Below are positions 16,311 to 25,606 of a stretch of 64,000 bases of DNA, in pieces. The position numbers were made by a program, and so were the translations under genes. The notes below the pieces were generated by a model, which was not told the DNA's origin, made no database searches, and was given only the letters and a program-made list of their open reading frames with translations. How positions within the stretch are numbered: position 1 is the stretch's first letter; each line of letters starts with the position of its first letter. This DNA comes from Mageeibacillus sp. UBA6980 (GTDB lineage Bacteria; Bacillota; Clostridia; Saccharofermentanales; Saccharofermentanaceae), in the NCBI GenBank assembly GCA_002450095.1, contig DJYK01000034.1, positions 46,218 to 110,217 on the forward strand, read 5' to 3'.

Positions 16311-17717
16311 ATGTCTGATATAAGGCTTGATGAACTTAAGAAGAATGCAAGGATATATTTTGTCGGTATAGGGGGCATCTCGATGAGCGGTCTGGCGCTG
16401 CTCACGCAAGGATACGGATTTACCGTCGGAGGATCCGATAACCACCCGTCAGACAGGACGGCTTCTCTTGCTGATAAAGGGATGGTCATCTATAATTCCC
16501 AGAAGGCTTCAAATATCGACGAATTCGATCCTGATTATATAGTCAAGACTGCAGCGATCCTTCCGCATAATGAAGAGCTTGCTCGTGCGATCGAGAAGAA
16601 TATCAGGGTCTTCGACAGATCGGAGTTCCTCGGGATTATCACCAATTCATACAAAAGCGTTATCAACATATCCGGAACACACGGTAAGACTACCACCACA
16701 TCGATGACAACGATGATGCTCATCGAAGAGGGCGTTGATCCGACCATTCACTTGGGAGCGCCTTTTGACGGGATCGGAGGCTCGGTAAGGCTCGGCGGCA
16801 ACAGGGATCTTCTGATATCGGAAGCGTGTGAGTTTAAAAGATCGTTCCTCGAGTTCCGTTCCACGACTGCCGCCATCACGAATATCGATCACGATCATGT
16901 GGACTGCTATCCCACACTTGACGATGTAATCGATGTTTTCGCCGAGTTTATAAACAAGATCGATGACGGAGGCAATCTCGTCATTACCGGATCTGATGCC
17001 AACATCAAAGAGGCGGTAAGAAGAGCTCGTAAGGATGTTCGCATCATAACCTGTGCGGCCGACGGATCCGACGCTGACTTTAAAGCGGAGAATATAACTT
17101 ACAACGACGGACTTCCCGCATTTGATCTGATCACGATGGGTGAAAATGTCGGTCATGTTCAGCTTAAGGTCCCGGGAGCGCATAACATAAGCAATGCTCT
17201 CATAGCATCCGCTTGCGCTTATCTTAACGGCGCGTCGTCAGGATCGATCATAAAAGCCCTTAACGGGTTTGCCGGAGCCGACGGAAGGTTTACGGTCAAG
17301 GGAACTTATAAAGGATGTGAAGTGGTCGTCGATTATGCACATCATCCTACCGCCGCCAAGGTTACGATCGATGCGGCGATGCATATGCCTCATAATAAGC
17401 TCGTAGTTGTATTCCAGCCACTGACGTTTAACAGGGTGGAGGCTCTGTTTGAAGAATATGTCACTACCTTGCTTACAGTAAAGTATCTTCTTTTCTCCGA
17501 GATATTCTCTGACAGGGAAACGGATACGAGGGGAATGTCGAGTAAGCTCATATCGGATGAGATCAACAAAAGGGGCGGAAGTTCCGAGTTCTTTGCCGAT
17601 AAGAAGGATCTCATAAGAAGACTCGACGAGATCATCGAACCCGGAGATATGATCCTCATATTGGGACCCGAAGACATAAGAGAGCTCGGAGACGAGCTTT
17701 GTAACGGTAAGAACTGA
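16311..17717 (+). CDS. murC: UDP-N-acetylmuramate--L-alanine ligase
   Basis: 468 residues. It adds L-alanine to UDP-MurNAc, using ATP, as the first amino-acid step of peptidoglycan precursor synthesis in the cytoplasm. The N-terminal Rossmann domain starts YFVGIGGISMSGLA, the central ATPase has GTHGKTTTTSM, and later come ITNIDHDHVD, GAHNISNALIA and VVDYAHHP, all Mur-ligase signatures. TTGGAGG precedes the ATG. Its stop overlaps the start of the next membrane-protein gene by one base, so the two are translationally coupled. Confidence 0.95.
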   Translation: MSDIRLDELKKNARIYFVGIGGISMSGLALLTQGYGFTVGGSDNHPSDRTASLADKGMVIYNSQKASNIDEFDPDYIVKTAAILPHNEELARAIEKNIRVFDRSEFLGIITNSYKSVINISGTHGKTTTTSMTTMMLIEEGVDPTIHLGAPFDGIGGSVRLGGNRDLLISEACEFKRSFLEFRSTTAAITNIDHDHVDCYPTLDDVIDVFAEFINKIDDGGNLVITGSDANIKEAVRRARKDVRIITCAADGSDADFKAENITYNDGLPAFDLITMGENVGHVQLKVPGAHNISNALIASACAYLNGASSGSIIKALNGFAGADGRFTVKGTYKGCEVVVDYAHHPTAAKVTIDAAMHMPHNKLVVVFQPLTFNRVEALFEEYVTTLLTVKYLLFSEIFSDRETDTRGMSSKLISDEINKRGGSSEFFADKKDLIRRLDEIIEPGDMILILGPEDIRELGDELCNGKN

Positions 17718-19186
17718 TGAGTAAGAGCGTAAAGCCTTTAAAGAGACTGCCGACAGCCTTTATCAGTTTTGTCATCATGATGCTCATGCTGCTCATGATG
17801 TTCATTCTGGTGCTCGTTCCGAACGCGGGAAAGAATCCCAAGAATCCCGTTCTCGCTATATACGGACTCGAAGGGAATTACCCGTCCTTGTCGCTTCGCA
17901 ATACTTTGCATGCGGCAGGATTCGAATATGTCGTGCTGAAATATGGTGAAGAACTTCCCACCGGTAATACTGTCGTGGTAATGGGCGTCGGACCCAAGGC
18001 TCTGTCTGTGCTCGAAGATCACAGGGATTCCGGTAATGTCGCAGGGTTCATCCTCGTCTGCCCGGAAGCAGACGAGAGGTATCTTGCAGGTATTACGGGC
18101 AATGACCCTTCGTGCGATATAGCGATATTTGCAGGTAAGGACAACAGCACTAACGTCGCTTCGATGGGCGCTGCCCGCGCTATTTACGAGCGGATCTCGG
18201 GTGACGATACTCTCTTCGGCATAAGTATCAAAAGGGGAGGATTATTCGCATCCAAAGTGTTCGTGAACACCTCGCAGAACAGGACTTTGTCTCTATCATG
18301 CTTTAATGTTTCCGATCCGTCCAAGCTTTTCTTCTCGCCTTTGTTCCAGAACGAACTTGCAGGTTATCTCAGCGTGACATACATTGATGAAGCGACCAGG
18401 GAGACCTCGTTCGGAAGGATCAATTCCTGGTTTGTCCTGTCGATGATCGCGATATTTCTCGAGATTATCGGTATACTTATGTACCTGTCGACGAGAAAAG
18501 TATCCGAGACCGGGTTTGACTCTAAGAAAGCGCCCGTATCCAGGTGGGTGTTCGGGGTTATCGGAGGCGTGTCTGTCGCAGTTGCCATCGGCATAATCGC
18601 ATCGACATTTATAGGCATGCTCCATGATTCGATGATAGTGATACTCTCGATCCTGCCGGCTGTCTTTATGATCTGCCTTTTTGTCATAAACTTCTCGTGG
18701 ATCACGACGAAGGACGGCAAGATCGTCCCCGGAAAGAAGACGCTCATACCTTCGGTTATGCTTGCCGTGATAATCGGATTATTCGCGGTCCTTGCATTTG
18801 ATCTTGTAACGGATCTTTCCATACATAAGATCGGTGATGCCGGTCTGGCTTCCGGACTTTTGATACTTCTTCTGATATCGGATGCGGTGCTCTCCACCGG
18901 GCTTATCTACGCCTCCCGCAAGTCGTCCGCCTCAGGGCAGGGAGCCAAGAACTGCTTCGGCAACAGACTTATCATTCTGCTTATGTTTATCCCGAGTGTT
19001 TGCGCTTTCTTATTCGGGCTTATCCCCGGAAATTCGTATGTGTTCTATGCGGGTCTTTCCGGAATAGCCGCAACGGGGATACCTTATCTTGCCGTAATGC
19101 CTCTCGTTAAGCATACGGACAGATCGCTTATCCCCGGGGTCCTTCATGCATTGGTCTATGTATTGGTTATAGCAGCGGTTTTGTAG
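17717..19186 (+). CDS. Polytopic membrane protein with an extracytoplasmic domain, unknown function
   Basis: 489 residues. One N-terminal helix (about 15-34) is followed by a soluble alpha/beta domain of about 190 residues (VLAIYGLEGNYPSLSLRN, TVVVMGVGPKALSVL, DIAIFAGKDN) and then about eight membrane helices to the C-terminus. The soluble part has the strand-helix rhythm of a degenerate alpha/beta-hydrolase or glycosyltransferase-like fold, but no active-site motif is visible. It is coupled to murC and followed 22 nt later by the TIR-propeller gene. It ends in TAG, one of few TAG stops here. A cell-envelope role is inference from context. Confidence 0.6.
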   Translation: MSKSVKPLKRLPTAFISFVIMMLMLLMMFILVLVPNAGKNPKNPVLAIYGLEGNYPSLSLRNTLHAAGFEYVVLKYGEELPTGNTVVVMGVGPKALSVLEDHRDSGNVAGFILVCPEADERYLAGITGNDPSCDIAIFAGKDNSTNVASMGAARAIYERISGDDTLFGISIKRGGLFASKVFVNTSQNRTLSLSCFNVSDPSKLFFSPLFQNELAGYLSVTYIDEATRETSFGRINSWFVLSMIAIFLEIIGILMYLSTRKVSETGFDSKKAPVSRWVFGVIGGVSVAVAIGIIASTFIGMLHDSMIVILSILPAVFMICLFVINFSWITTKDGKIVPGKKTLIPSVMLAVIIGLFAVLAFDLVTDLSIHKIGDAGLASGLLILLLISDAVLSTGLIYASRKSSASGQGAKNCFGNRLIILLMFIPSVCAFLFGLIPGNSYVFYAGLSGIAATGIPYLAVMPLVKHTDRSLIPGVLHALVYVLVIAAVL

Positions 19187-19208
19187 TTTATAAGGGGGAA
19201 TAGGGATC

Positions 19209-22200
19209 ATGATCGATTTTTACAACGCATTTATTTCTTACAAGCACGCACCTCTCGATTCGAAGGTGGCCGAGGATGTTCAGCGCAGGCTGGAGCGCTT
19301 CAACATTCCTCATTCGATCAGAAAGAAGACCGGTAAGAAAAGGATAGAGCGGGTCTTCCGCGACAAGGATGAGCTCCCCATCACTAGTGATCTCACCGAC
19401 ACCATCTCCAACGCCCTCTCGAAGGCGGAATATCTCATCGTCATTTGCTCGCCGAGGACCAAGGAATCCATATGGGTAGACAGAGAGATAGATTTCTTCC
19501 TGAAGAACCACGACATGAACAGGATACTCACGGTCTTGGCCGAGGGGGAGCCGTACGAAGTCATCCCGGAGAGGATCTTGAAAGTCGAGAAGGAAGTTAC
19601 GGATTATAACGGTTATACGCATACCGTAACAACTGAGATTGAGCCTTTGTCCTGCGATTACAGAATGCCGTTCTCACGTGCGCATAAGGAAGAGATCCCG
19701 AGGCTTGCTGCGGCGCTTATCGGCTGCTCATACGATGAACTTGTAAGAAGACAGAGGGCATACAGAACAAAGCAGATCATTGCGATAAGTGCGGTTGTCG
19801 CAACGGCGGCTCTTATCTTCGGCGGATATATGCTTAAGAGCAAGATGGAGGTCGACGCGGCGTACAGACAGTCGATGATAGACCAGTCGCGCTACCTCGC
19901 GATACAGTCGGATATGCTGCTCGAAGAAGACCACAGGGTTGACGCGCTTCATATCGCGCTCGCGTCGCTGCCGGAGGATCTTAACGATACCGATGCGGTC
20001 ACGAGTGAGTCTCTGTCTTCTCTTGCCGCAGCGACTAATGCTTATGTCGGAATGGCCGGTTCTAATGTGGGTCAGGTCTGGAATTACATGACCAGCGGTC
20101 CTGTCGTGAGTGTCGCCGTTAATGAAGACGGAACAAGGATGGCTGCCATTGATACGCTCGGCGGGATCATGGTATGGAACACGGAGAATCATGACCTTTT
20201 GTTCTCTCTTTCAAATATCTATGCCCTTAACGGTCAGATCAAATTCGTCGACGGCGATAAGCTTCTGGTCTTCTCGAACGAGAACATAGCGGCTTATGAT
20301 TCCGATACCGGCGATATGATCTGGGAAATCGATGCAGATTCGTCGGGAGATGAGTTGGGACTGTTCACCACGACTGATATCGAGAGCGTAAGTGACGGAG
20401 AGATCATGATATGCCGCGCCTCGCGTTCGCTGTTGTTTATCGATACCGACAGCGGTGAGATCAATGAGGAATATGACGTATCTTTGCAGATCGAAGGAGT
20501 AAACGCCAGTTACTCGCACATTCAGTTGTCTCCCGACAAGACCAAAGTCGGTATGGTCATATATAACGGTTTTGACAGTTCATATGTCGCTGTTTATGAT
20601 CTGGCAACGAAGTCCTTCAAGCAGTCGGAGGAGCTCGGTCTCTACGTATCCGATATGACGTGGTGCGATGACGATAAGCTGGTTATTGCCGCATACGACT
20701 TCGATGCGGCCGAATCGAATATCTTCTCCGGCAGGTATTATATTTGTCCTAATAATGTGGACATCTACTGTCTTAACTCCTCCAATATCGACCTTATCTG
20801 GACCGCTCCTCATGTCAGTACCGGATACAGCTATCACAGAAATTTCATAAACCTGCCTGCCATAGGATGTGTCGCTTACTACAACGGCGCTTCATGTACC
20901 GCATATAACATCGAAGACGGTTCTGTGGTACATAACTGGGTAACCAATGATTCCATAGTCAATGTCTCGGACAGAGACGGTGACGGATATCCTCTGATCA
21001 TCACAGGGAACGGAGGTATGGCCCTCCCCGCCACAAATTACGGTGAAGATGTTCTCGGTATGACATATGAATTTACACCGGAGCTTTATGATGCTGTAGT
21101 TAATCACGGCGTGTATGCATTCCAAGACTACAGCAATGAGATAATCTACTACAATCACGGTGTTCACGATGATAACTGGGAACAAACGGATGATGTCCTT
21201 ACCACAAGCTGCAGAGATTACTATCTCGATGATGATGTACTCGCATTGCTCTACGGTTTTGAAGGCGGACCTACGCTTAACTTGATCGATCCCGACACCA
21301 ATGAGAGTTTGCATGAGATCCATATCACAAACGATAGTGAATCCTACTATGATATGAGGATAGTCGGAGCCTATGACGGCTGCCTCTACATAATCGACAA
21401 CCCCGGAACTCTGATACTTCACGAGGTCGATATTGAAAGCGGTAATGTCAGGGATATCGAAGTCTTTGACGGCTATTCCCCGAGTTGTGAGAACACTGCC
21501 TTCGAGGACGGGAAACTGTACTATCTGTTCAACGAAGGCGACGTGCGTTACTTCGGTATCTATGACATTGATTCCGGAGATACAGAGAGGTATGAACTGG
21601 ATGTAGAGTTCCTTACTAATCTGCAGTTCGTTCCGAAGTATATCGAGGAGATGGATCTGATCTACGTATCCTCTCCTCAGATGGATTACTTTATCGATAT
21701 TACTAACGGACATGAGATAAACGTAGAGATCCCGGACGACTGGAACGAGACCCTCTGTGTCGTTCCCGATCCTTCCAATGATCATGTGATCATCGCCGAC
21801 GGAAATCGGATACTGTTCGTTAACAGCTCCGGCGAGGTCGACTATTCTGTCTCGACCGAAGGCAAGTCGCCTCTCGGAATGGATATAATAACGAATGAAG
21901 AAGACGGTACGAGTATCCTTGTTGCGGCGTATGCGACCGGTGAACTCGGGCGTTATGATCTTTCTACCGGTGAGCTTCTCGGATTATCTTCGATAAGCAG
22001 TTACAGGGACTATCTGACCGAAGCGACATTTAATGTTGACTGGGAGAATAATTACCTTTACATCAATTCGTTTATGCTCACGGATGTGGTCAATATGGAC
22101 TCGTGGGTCGAGGAGGCATACATCGTTAATTCGTTCGGTCATCATAATCCGACGGACCGTTTCTACACCACTTCATATTCAAACTCCGAAGAGCGCCTGG

Positions 22201-22310
22201 TCGGATACTACAGACACTACACTGCTCAGGATCTGGTCGACAGGGCATACGACATCCTCGGTGATAACGCTGAGGTGCCTGACTACTTAAGAGCCCGTTA
22301 CGGTCTGTGA
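19209..22310 (+). CDS. TIR domain - transmembrane helix - beta-propeller protein
   Basis: 1033 residues. Residues 1-125 are a TIR domain: YNAFISYKH at the first strand, RVFRDKDELPITSDL in the BB-loop region, EYLIVICSPRT, and SIWVDREI, where Glu 93 lies in the WxxxE position of the catalytic glutamate of NAD-cleaving TIRs. A helix at about 190-208 crosses the membrane. Residues about 230-1030 contain repeated VAVNEDGTRMAAIDTLG / GGIMVWNTEN-type segments typical of WD40 or PQQ-like propellers. This puts the TIR in the cytoplasm and the propeller outside. AAGGGGG precedes the ATG. Confidence 0.78.
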   Translation: MIDFYNAFISYKHAPLDSKVAEDVQRRLERFNIPHSIRKKTGKKRIERVFRDKDELPITSDLTDTISNALSKAEYLIVICSPRTKESIWVDREIDFFLKNHDMNRILTVLAEGEPYEVIPERILKVEKEVTDYNGYTHTVTTEIEPLSCDYRMPFSRAHKEEIPRLAAALIGCSYDELVRRQRAYRTKQIIAISAVVATAALIFGGYMLKSKMEVDAAYRQSMIDQSRYLAIQSDMLLEEDHRVDALHIALASLPEDLNDTDAVTSESLSSLAAATNAYVGMAGSNVGQVWNYMTSGPVVSVAVNEDGTRMAAIDTLGGIMVWNTENHDLLFSLSNIYALNGQIKFVDGDKLLVFSNENIAAYDSDTGDMIWEIDADSSGDELGLFTTTDIESVSDGEIMICRASRSLLFIDTDSGEINEEYDVSLQIEGVNASYSHIQLSPDKTKVGMVIYNGFDSSYVAVYDLATKSFKQSEELGLYVSDMTWCDDDKLVIAAYDFDAAESNIFSGRYYICPNNVDIYCLNSSNIDLIWTAPHVSTGYSYHRNFINLPAIGCVAYYNGASCTAYNIEDGSVVHNWVTNDSIVNVSDRDGDGYPLIITGNGGMALPATNYGEDVLGMTYEFTPELYDAVVNHGVYAFQDYSNEIIYYNHGVHDDNWEQTDDVLTTSCRDYYLDDDVLALLYGFEGGPTLNLIDPDTNESLHEIHITNDSESYYDMRIVGAYDGCLYIIDNPGTLILHEVDIESGNVRDIEVFDGYSPSCENTAFEDGKLYYLFNEGDVRYFGIYDIDSGDTERYELDVEFLTNLQFVPKYIEEMDLIYVSSPQMDYFIDITNGHEINVEIPDDWNETLCVVPDPSNDHVIIADGNRILFVNSSGEVDYSVSTEGKSPLGMDIITNEEDGTSILVAAYATGELGRYDLSTGELLGLSSISSYRDYLTEATFNVDWENNYLYINSFMLTDVVNMDSWVEEAYIVNSFGHHNPTDRFYTTSYSNSEERLVGYYRHYTAQDLVDRAYDILGDNAEVPDYLRARYGL

Positions 22311-22320
22311 TCACCGGGGA

Positions 22321-23820
22321 TTACTGAAATATACCTCTTGCCGCGGGTTTATAAAGCTGGTCAAAAAGCCTGCCGTTGATGACATAGATGTCGTGAGGAT
22401 CGTCTTCTCGTACGGCTATATAGTCACCGACGTGACCTGAATAGTACTTGTCGTCGTCCCACGCCGTGAAGAGCTTGACTTCATGGTCGAGCGGCTTGGC
22501 GAATATTCTTGTTGTACCGGGAGGGCTGATTACGGTCTTGGCATATTCCATGACCGTCTTTACTTCGTCCGTTACGATATTCTTGATCGACGGTTCATAT
22601 TCGAACTGACCGTGGAAAGCAAAACCCGTAAGATCGTAACTGCTCGCGAGTTTTTCTGCCGAGATGGGATATATCTCGCCCTCGATTCCTATCATCAGAT
22701 ACTTGTCTTCATCTATCGTAACGTGGACGTCGCCCTCCAATGTCCTGATCTCCACCATTGTTCCGACGGGGAAGACGTCGGCAAGTCTTATTGCTCCGAG
22801 TTTCTGTTCCCTCTTCGTATAAGCCTTCATCGTTGAAGTGTCGAGAGTAGTGCTTTTCGCATAGAGGACTTCATACTTGTTATAATAATCCGCGATCCTT
22901 CTCTCTATTATCTCGGTGGCGGGGATAGTGAGCTTCTCGGGTCTTATGGTTCCGCCTGCTTTAAGAAGGTGCCCGCCGCCTCCTCCGATCCCGTCGGCGA
23001 TGAATGAAGCGAGTTCGTTGGCATGTACTTCCTTCACGCAGGACCTTACGGAGAACTTGACCTCAGCGGGACTTACATAGTACGCGATACAAACGTCAAC
23101 CTCTGCCGTCTCCATGGCGAAATCGCTTATTACACCCAGGATGTTCGGATCACACGGGTCGGTGTTGATAACAAGGACTCTCGTCTCGGGGTGATAGTCG
23201 TAATCGAGGATAGCTCTTCCGGTTATCTTCAATTCTTCGAGAGAGATGTTTGAATTACTCATCTGAGTTATCACGCTCTTCTTATAGATAAGACTGTCTA
23301 TCATATCCCTGTCCAAAGGATGCGATACCTCACTCATTCTGTTGGTATCAGTATAAAGACCGTAATAAAGAGCGGTCGCGAGATCTTTGTCCTCGTTTAC
23401 ATTGATTCCTTCTTCTCTCAGCATATCCCACAGGATGGTCGCGCACGAACCTATGTTGCTTCTGACCTCGGAAAGAGGAGGCAGATCGACCGTCACCTGA
23501 TGGTGATCTATGACGGCAACATTTCCGGCCTTTGTATCGGTTACGTTTCTCTGACCGTATTGGCAGTCGCAGGTGATGAGAAGTTCGGGGATCCGGTCGA
23601 AGTCCGGTTCGTATGATACGGGGATCTGAAGCTCATCGAGCATGATAAGAAGATTGCTCTTCTTGATCTGGTTCTTGCCTCTGTAAATGAATACCGGGGA
23701 TTTGCCTGCTAATGTAAAGTACCTGTGAAGAGCGAATCCCGAAGCAAGTGCATCCGCATCCGGATTATCGTGGCATTGTATAACTATGTCGTTGAATTTA
23801 AGAAGATCGGATAGTTTCAT
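22321..23820 (-). CDS. DHH/DHHA1 phosphoesterase (NrnA-like) with C-terminal extension
   Basis: 499 residues. CHDNPDADALASG (Asp 18, 21, 23), TCDCQYGQRN and VIDHHQ (105-107) supply the metal ligands of the DHH domain; GIGGGGGHLLKAGGTI is the DHHA1 substrate-binding motif. These enzymes degrade nanoRNA, pAp or cyclic dinucleotides. About 170 further residues after the DHHA1 domain are not recognised. GGGGGA supports the ATG at 23820, and TGTTATAAT about 30 nt upstream is a good extended -10. The c-di-GMP genes later in the window make a c-di-GMP/pGpG link worth considering, but that is inference. Confidence 0.85.
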   Translation of the reverse strand: MKLSDLLKFNDIVIQCHDNPDADALASGFALHRYFTLAGKSPVFIYRGKNQIKKSNLLIMLDELQIPVSYEPDFDRIPELLITCDCQYGQRNVTDTKAGNVAVIDHHQVTVDLPPLSEVRSNIGSCATILWDMLREEGINVNEDKDLATALYYGLYTDTNRMSEVSHPLDRDMIDSLIYKKSVITQMSNSNISLEELKITGRAILDYDYHPETRVLVINTDPCDPNILGVISDFAMETAEVDVCIAYYVSPAEVKFSVRSCVKEVHANELASFIADGIGGGGGHLLKAGGTIRPEKLTIPATEIIERRIADYYNKYEVLYAKSTTLDTSTMKAYTKREQKLGAIRLADVFPVGTMVEIRTLEGDVHVTIDEDKYLMIGIEGEIYPISAEKLASSYDLTGFAFHGQFEYEPSIKNIVTDEVKTVMEYAKTVISPPGTTRIFAKPLDHEVKLFTAWDDDKYYSGHVGDYIAVREDDPHDIYVINGRLFDQLYKPAARGIFQ

Positions 23821-23877
23821 GATGTTCCCCCGTAAGATGTCTTTTATTATTATAACATCTTAAAATAATTTAAGGGA

Positions 23878-24270
23878 TCACGGGAAAGGGTCTCCTCCGA
23901 ATATGGCAGCATGCAGGAAGTTGAAGCCCAAGATCAGAAGAGGGAGGACGACAACGGATACGGATGAAGTGAGCCAGACAATATAAGCCGTACGTACTTT
24001 CTTCTTTAAAGATACGGAACAATATACTATCGAGAATATAATAAATAAAAGAAGCGTAAAGAAAATGAATGCGGAAATCTCGGGTCCTGCTTCGGCAAAG
24101 ACGGTTAGAAGCAGCCAGGCGGCGGGAACAAAACATATCCACGATATCGAGACCGTGAACCATACGAGAGAGAAGACAGAGCGGTGCTTAATAAAGCAGA
24201 TTATACCGCCTGTTATTATCAACAGTGAGAATGCGATGAATATTGGCCAGCCGAGAAGAAAACTCATCAT
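23878..24270 (-). CDS. Four-helix membrane protein downstream of the XRE regulator
   Basis: 130 residues with four hydrophobic helices, no recognised family. I chose the ATG at 24270, which overlaps the stop of the XRE gene (ATGA) and has CTGGAGC 7 nt upstream; a longer in-frame start further upstream would lie inside the regulator gene. It is the last gene of a three-gene operon with an XRE regulator and a single-pass protein. Confidence 0.6.
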   Translation of the reverse strand: MMSFLLGWPIFIAFSLLIITGGIICFIKHRSVFSLVWFTVSISWICFVPAAWLLLTVFAEAGPEISAFIFFTLLLFIIFSIVYCSVSLKKKVRTAYIVWLTSSVSVVVLPLLILGFNFLHAAIFGGDPFP

Positions 24271-24710
24271 AATCGCTCCAGGTAATCTTCGATGTCTTTG
24301 ATATTGAAAGATGATACAAGCCTTCTGTCCTTGTCGTCGAGCAGGCGGTAGTGACTTGATATAAGATTCTGTTGTATGCGGTATCCCGAGACGGATCTTA
24401 TCTCGCGCCACCACACCTTTCCTCCCATCGTCGGAGGATGATCCAAACGTACGTCTTCGAGGGCAAGTGCGGATATCATCTCGTTGAAGTCCTCTCCCAA
24501 TGCGTCCTTGAGGATACGGCTCCCGGCGAAAATGGACGCTAACGCGACCGCTTCAGTCCATCCCAATTCCCGTCGTCCTTTCTCGCTCTCGACAAGAGTC
24601 TTCTTCGAGATCCCGAGTATCGCGGCCATCTTATCCTGATTGAGCCCGTATTCGGTTCTGACGAGTTTAAGACAGGAGTTTATCTGTTTGATGATGATGT
24701 CTCTGGTCAT
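24267..24710 (-). CDS. XRE-family (Cro/C1-type HTH) regulator
   Basis: 147 residues. Residues about 10-60 form the helix-turn-helix: VRTEYGLNQDKMAAILGISK followed by KTLVESEKGRRELGW. The remaining 80 residues are not recognised. It overlaps both neighbours by one to four bases (upstream TAATG, downstream ATGA), so the three genes form a unit. A GTGTAA/TTACAC palindrome at the operon promoter is a candidate operator. Confidence 0.8.
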   Translation of the reverse strand: MTRDIIIKQINSCLKLVRTEYGLNQDKMAAILGISKKTLVESEKGRRELGWTEAVALASIFAGSRILKDALGEDFNEMISALALEDVRLDHPPTMGGKVWWREIRSVSGYRIQQNLISSHYRLLDDKDRRLVSSFNIKDIEDYLERL

Positions 24711-25096
24711 TATTGATCTCCTGCCAATTCATAGACTATGACCGGATAGCGCATAAAGATCCCGCTGTTGTCAGTCTGATACCATACGATGCTGCGGAAC
24801 TTGACCTTGAGCCGTTGTTTGCCGAGACAGTTCGGATGTTCATCGTTGTCTTCAACGATATTCTCAAGTGAAGGTCCCGCGATGTAGCATTCTCCGAGTG
24901 AACTTGTCGCAAGGTAATAACTAGATCCGATATCATTATAATAATCGAAGTCGAGTATGTACTGTTCGGCCCGAGGTCTGCTCGCTATATAGATTGTACG
25001 GGTAATATAATGCGGAGTGATAAGATATATGATCGGAGCGATCAGTACCGCAAGTATTATGAGTATTATGATAACGGGCTTCAGTATCTTATTCAT
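24710..25096 (-). CDS. Single-pass membrane protein upstream of the XRE regulator
   Basis: 128 residues: a membrane helix at about 7-29 (VIIILIILAVLIAPIIYLI) and an extracytoplasmic domain with two cysteines that I do not recognise. GAGGTAAG supports the ATG at 25096. It is the first gene of the XRE operon. With the four-helix protein it may form a small envelope module controlled by the regulator between them (inference). Confidence 0.55.
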   Translation of the reverse strand: MNKILKPVIIILIILAVLIAPIIYLITPHYITRTIYIASRPRAEQYILDFDYYNDIGSSYYLATSSLGECYIAGPSLENIVEDNDEHPNCLGKQRLKVKFRSIVWYQTDNSGIFMRYPVIVYELAGDQ

Positions 25097-25118
25097 ATTC
25101 TTACCTCAATCTTATATA

Positions 25119-25132
25119 GTGTAATTTTACAC
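25119..25132. promoter_or_regulatory. Candidate operator of the XRE operon
   Basis: Inverted arms GTGTAA and TTACAC separated by two bases, overlapping the likely -10 region of the minus-strand XRE operon and placed just behind its ribosome binding site. Confidence 0.4.
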
Positions 25133-25174
25133 CATAAGAGAAAAAATGCAACCATATTATAATTAAGAAAAAGT

Positions 25175-25203
25175 TTGACTTTGCCACCCTTTGATGATAG
25201 TAT
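25175..25203 (+). promoter_or_regulatory. Promoter of rplU-prp-rpmA
   Basis: TTGACT (25175-25180), 17-bp spacer, TAGTAT (25198-25203), with an extended -10 TGA. It is divergent from the XRE operon. Confidence 0.75.
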
Positions 25204-25285
25204 ACGCGGGTGACCGCATGCGACGGGCTTCTAAATGTGCGCTTTTATGCACTGCCTCGGGTTAAGCAGCGAGACTGGAAGAACA
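25204..25285 (+). ncRNA. Candidate L21 leader
   Basis: A transcribed leader of about 90 nt with short complementary blocks and a GTGCGC...TGCAC-type hairpin lies between the rplU promoter and AGGAGG. In Bacillota the rplU mRNA often carries an L21-binding leader in this position. The assignment rests on position and stem potential; I have not matched the full consensus. Confidence 0.4.
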
Positions 25286-25297
25286 GGAGGACACAGT

Positions 25298-25600
25298 ATG
25301 TACGCAGTTATCAAGACAGGCGGCAAGCAGTATAAGGTTGCTGTCGGTGACGAGATCTTCGTTGAGAAGCTCGAAGGAGCTGAAGGCGAGACAGTCACAT
25401 TCGACGAAGTTCTGGCTGTAGGTGATGACGACGGCATCAAGGCAGGATCTGATGTATCCGCTAAGGTTACCGGCGAAGTCGTAAAGCAGGGCAAGAACAA
25501 GAAGATCGTCGTTCTTAAGTACAAGGCTAAGAAGGGCTACAGAAGGAAGAATGGTCACAGACAGCCTTACACAAGAGTACGTATCACAGGCATCGCATAA
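25298..25600 (+). CDS. rplU: 50S ribosomal protein L21
   Basis: 100 residues, starting MYAVIKTGGKQYKVAVGDEI, the invariant L21 N-terminus, and containing KYKAKKGYRRKNGHRQPYT near the end. L21 binds 23S rRNA domain I-II. The start is ATG 25298 behind AGGAGG; an upstream in-frame ATG at 25235 lies in the leader and is rejected. It is the first gene of the canonical rplU-prp-rpmA unit. Confidence 0.97.
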   Translation: MYAVIKTGGKQYKVAVGDEIFVEKLEGAEGETVTFDEVLAVGDDDGIKAGSDVSAKVTGEVVKQGKNKKIVVLKYKAKKGYRRKNGHRQPYTRVRITGIA

Positions 25601-25606
25601 GATCCT

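Noticed and set aside
25235..25297. Upstream ATG extending rplU by 21 residues
   Set aside because: It lies in the leader, lacks a ribosome binding site, and L21 normally begins MYAVIKTGGKQY.
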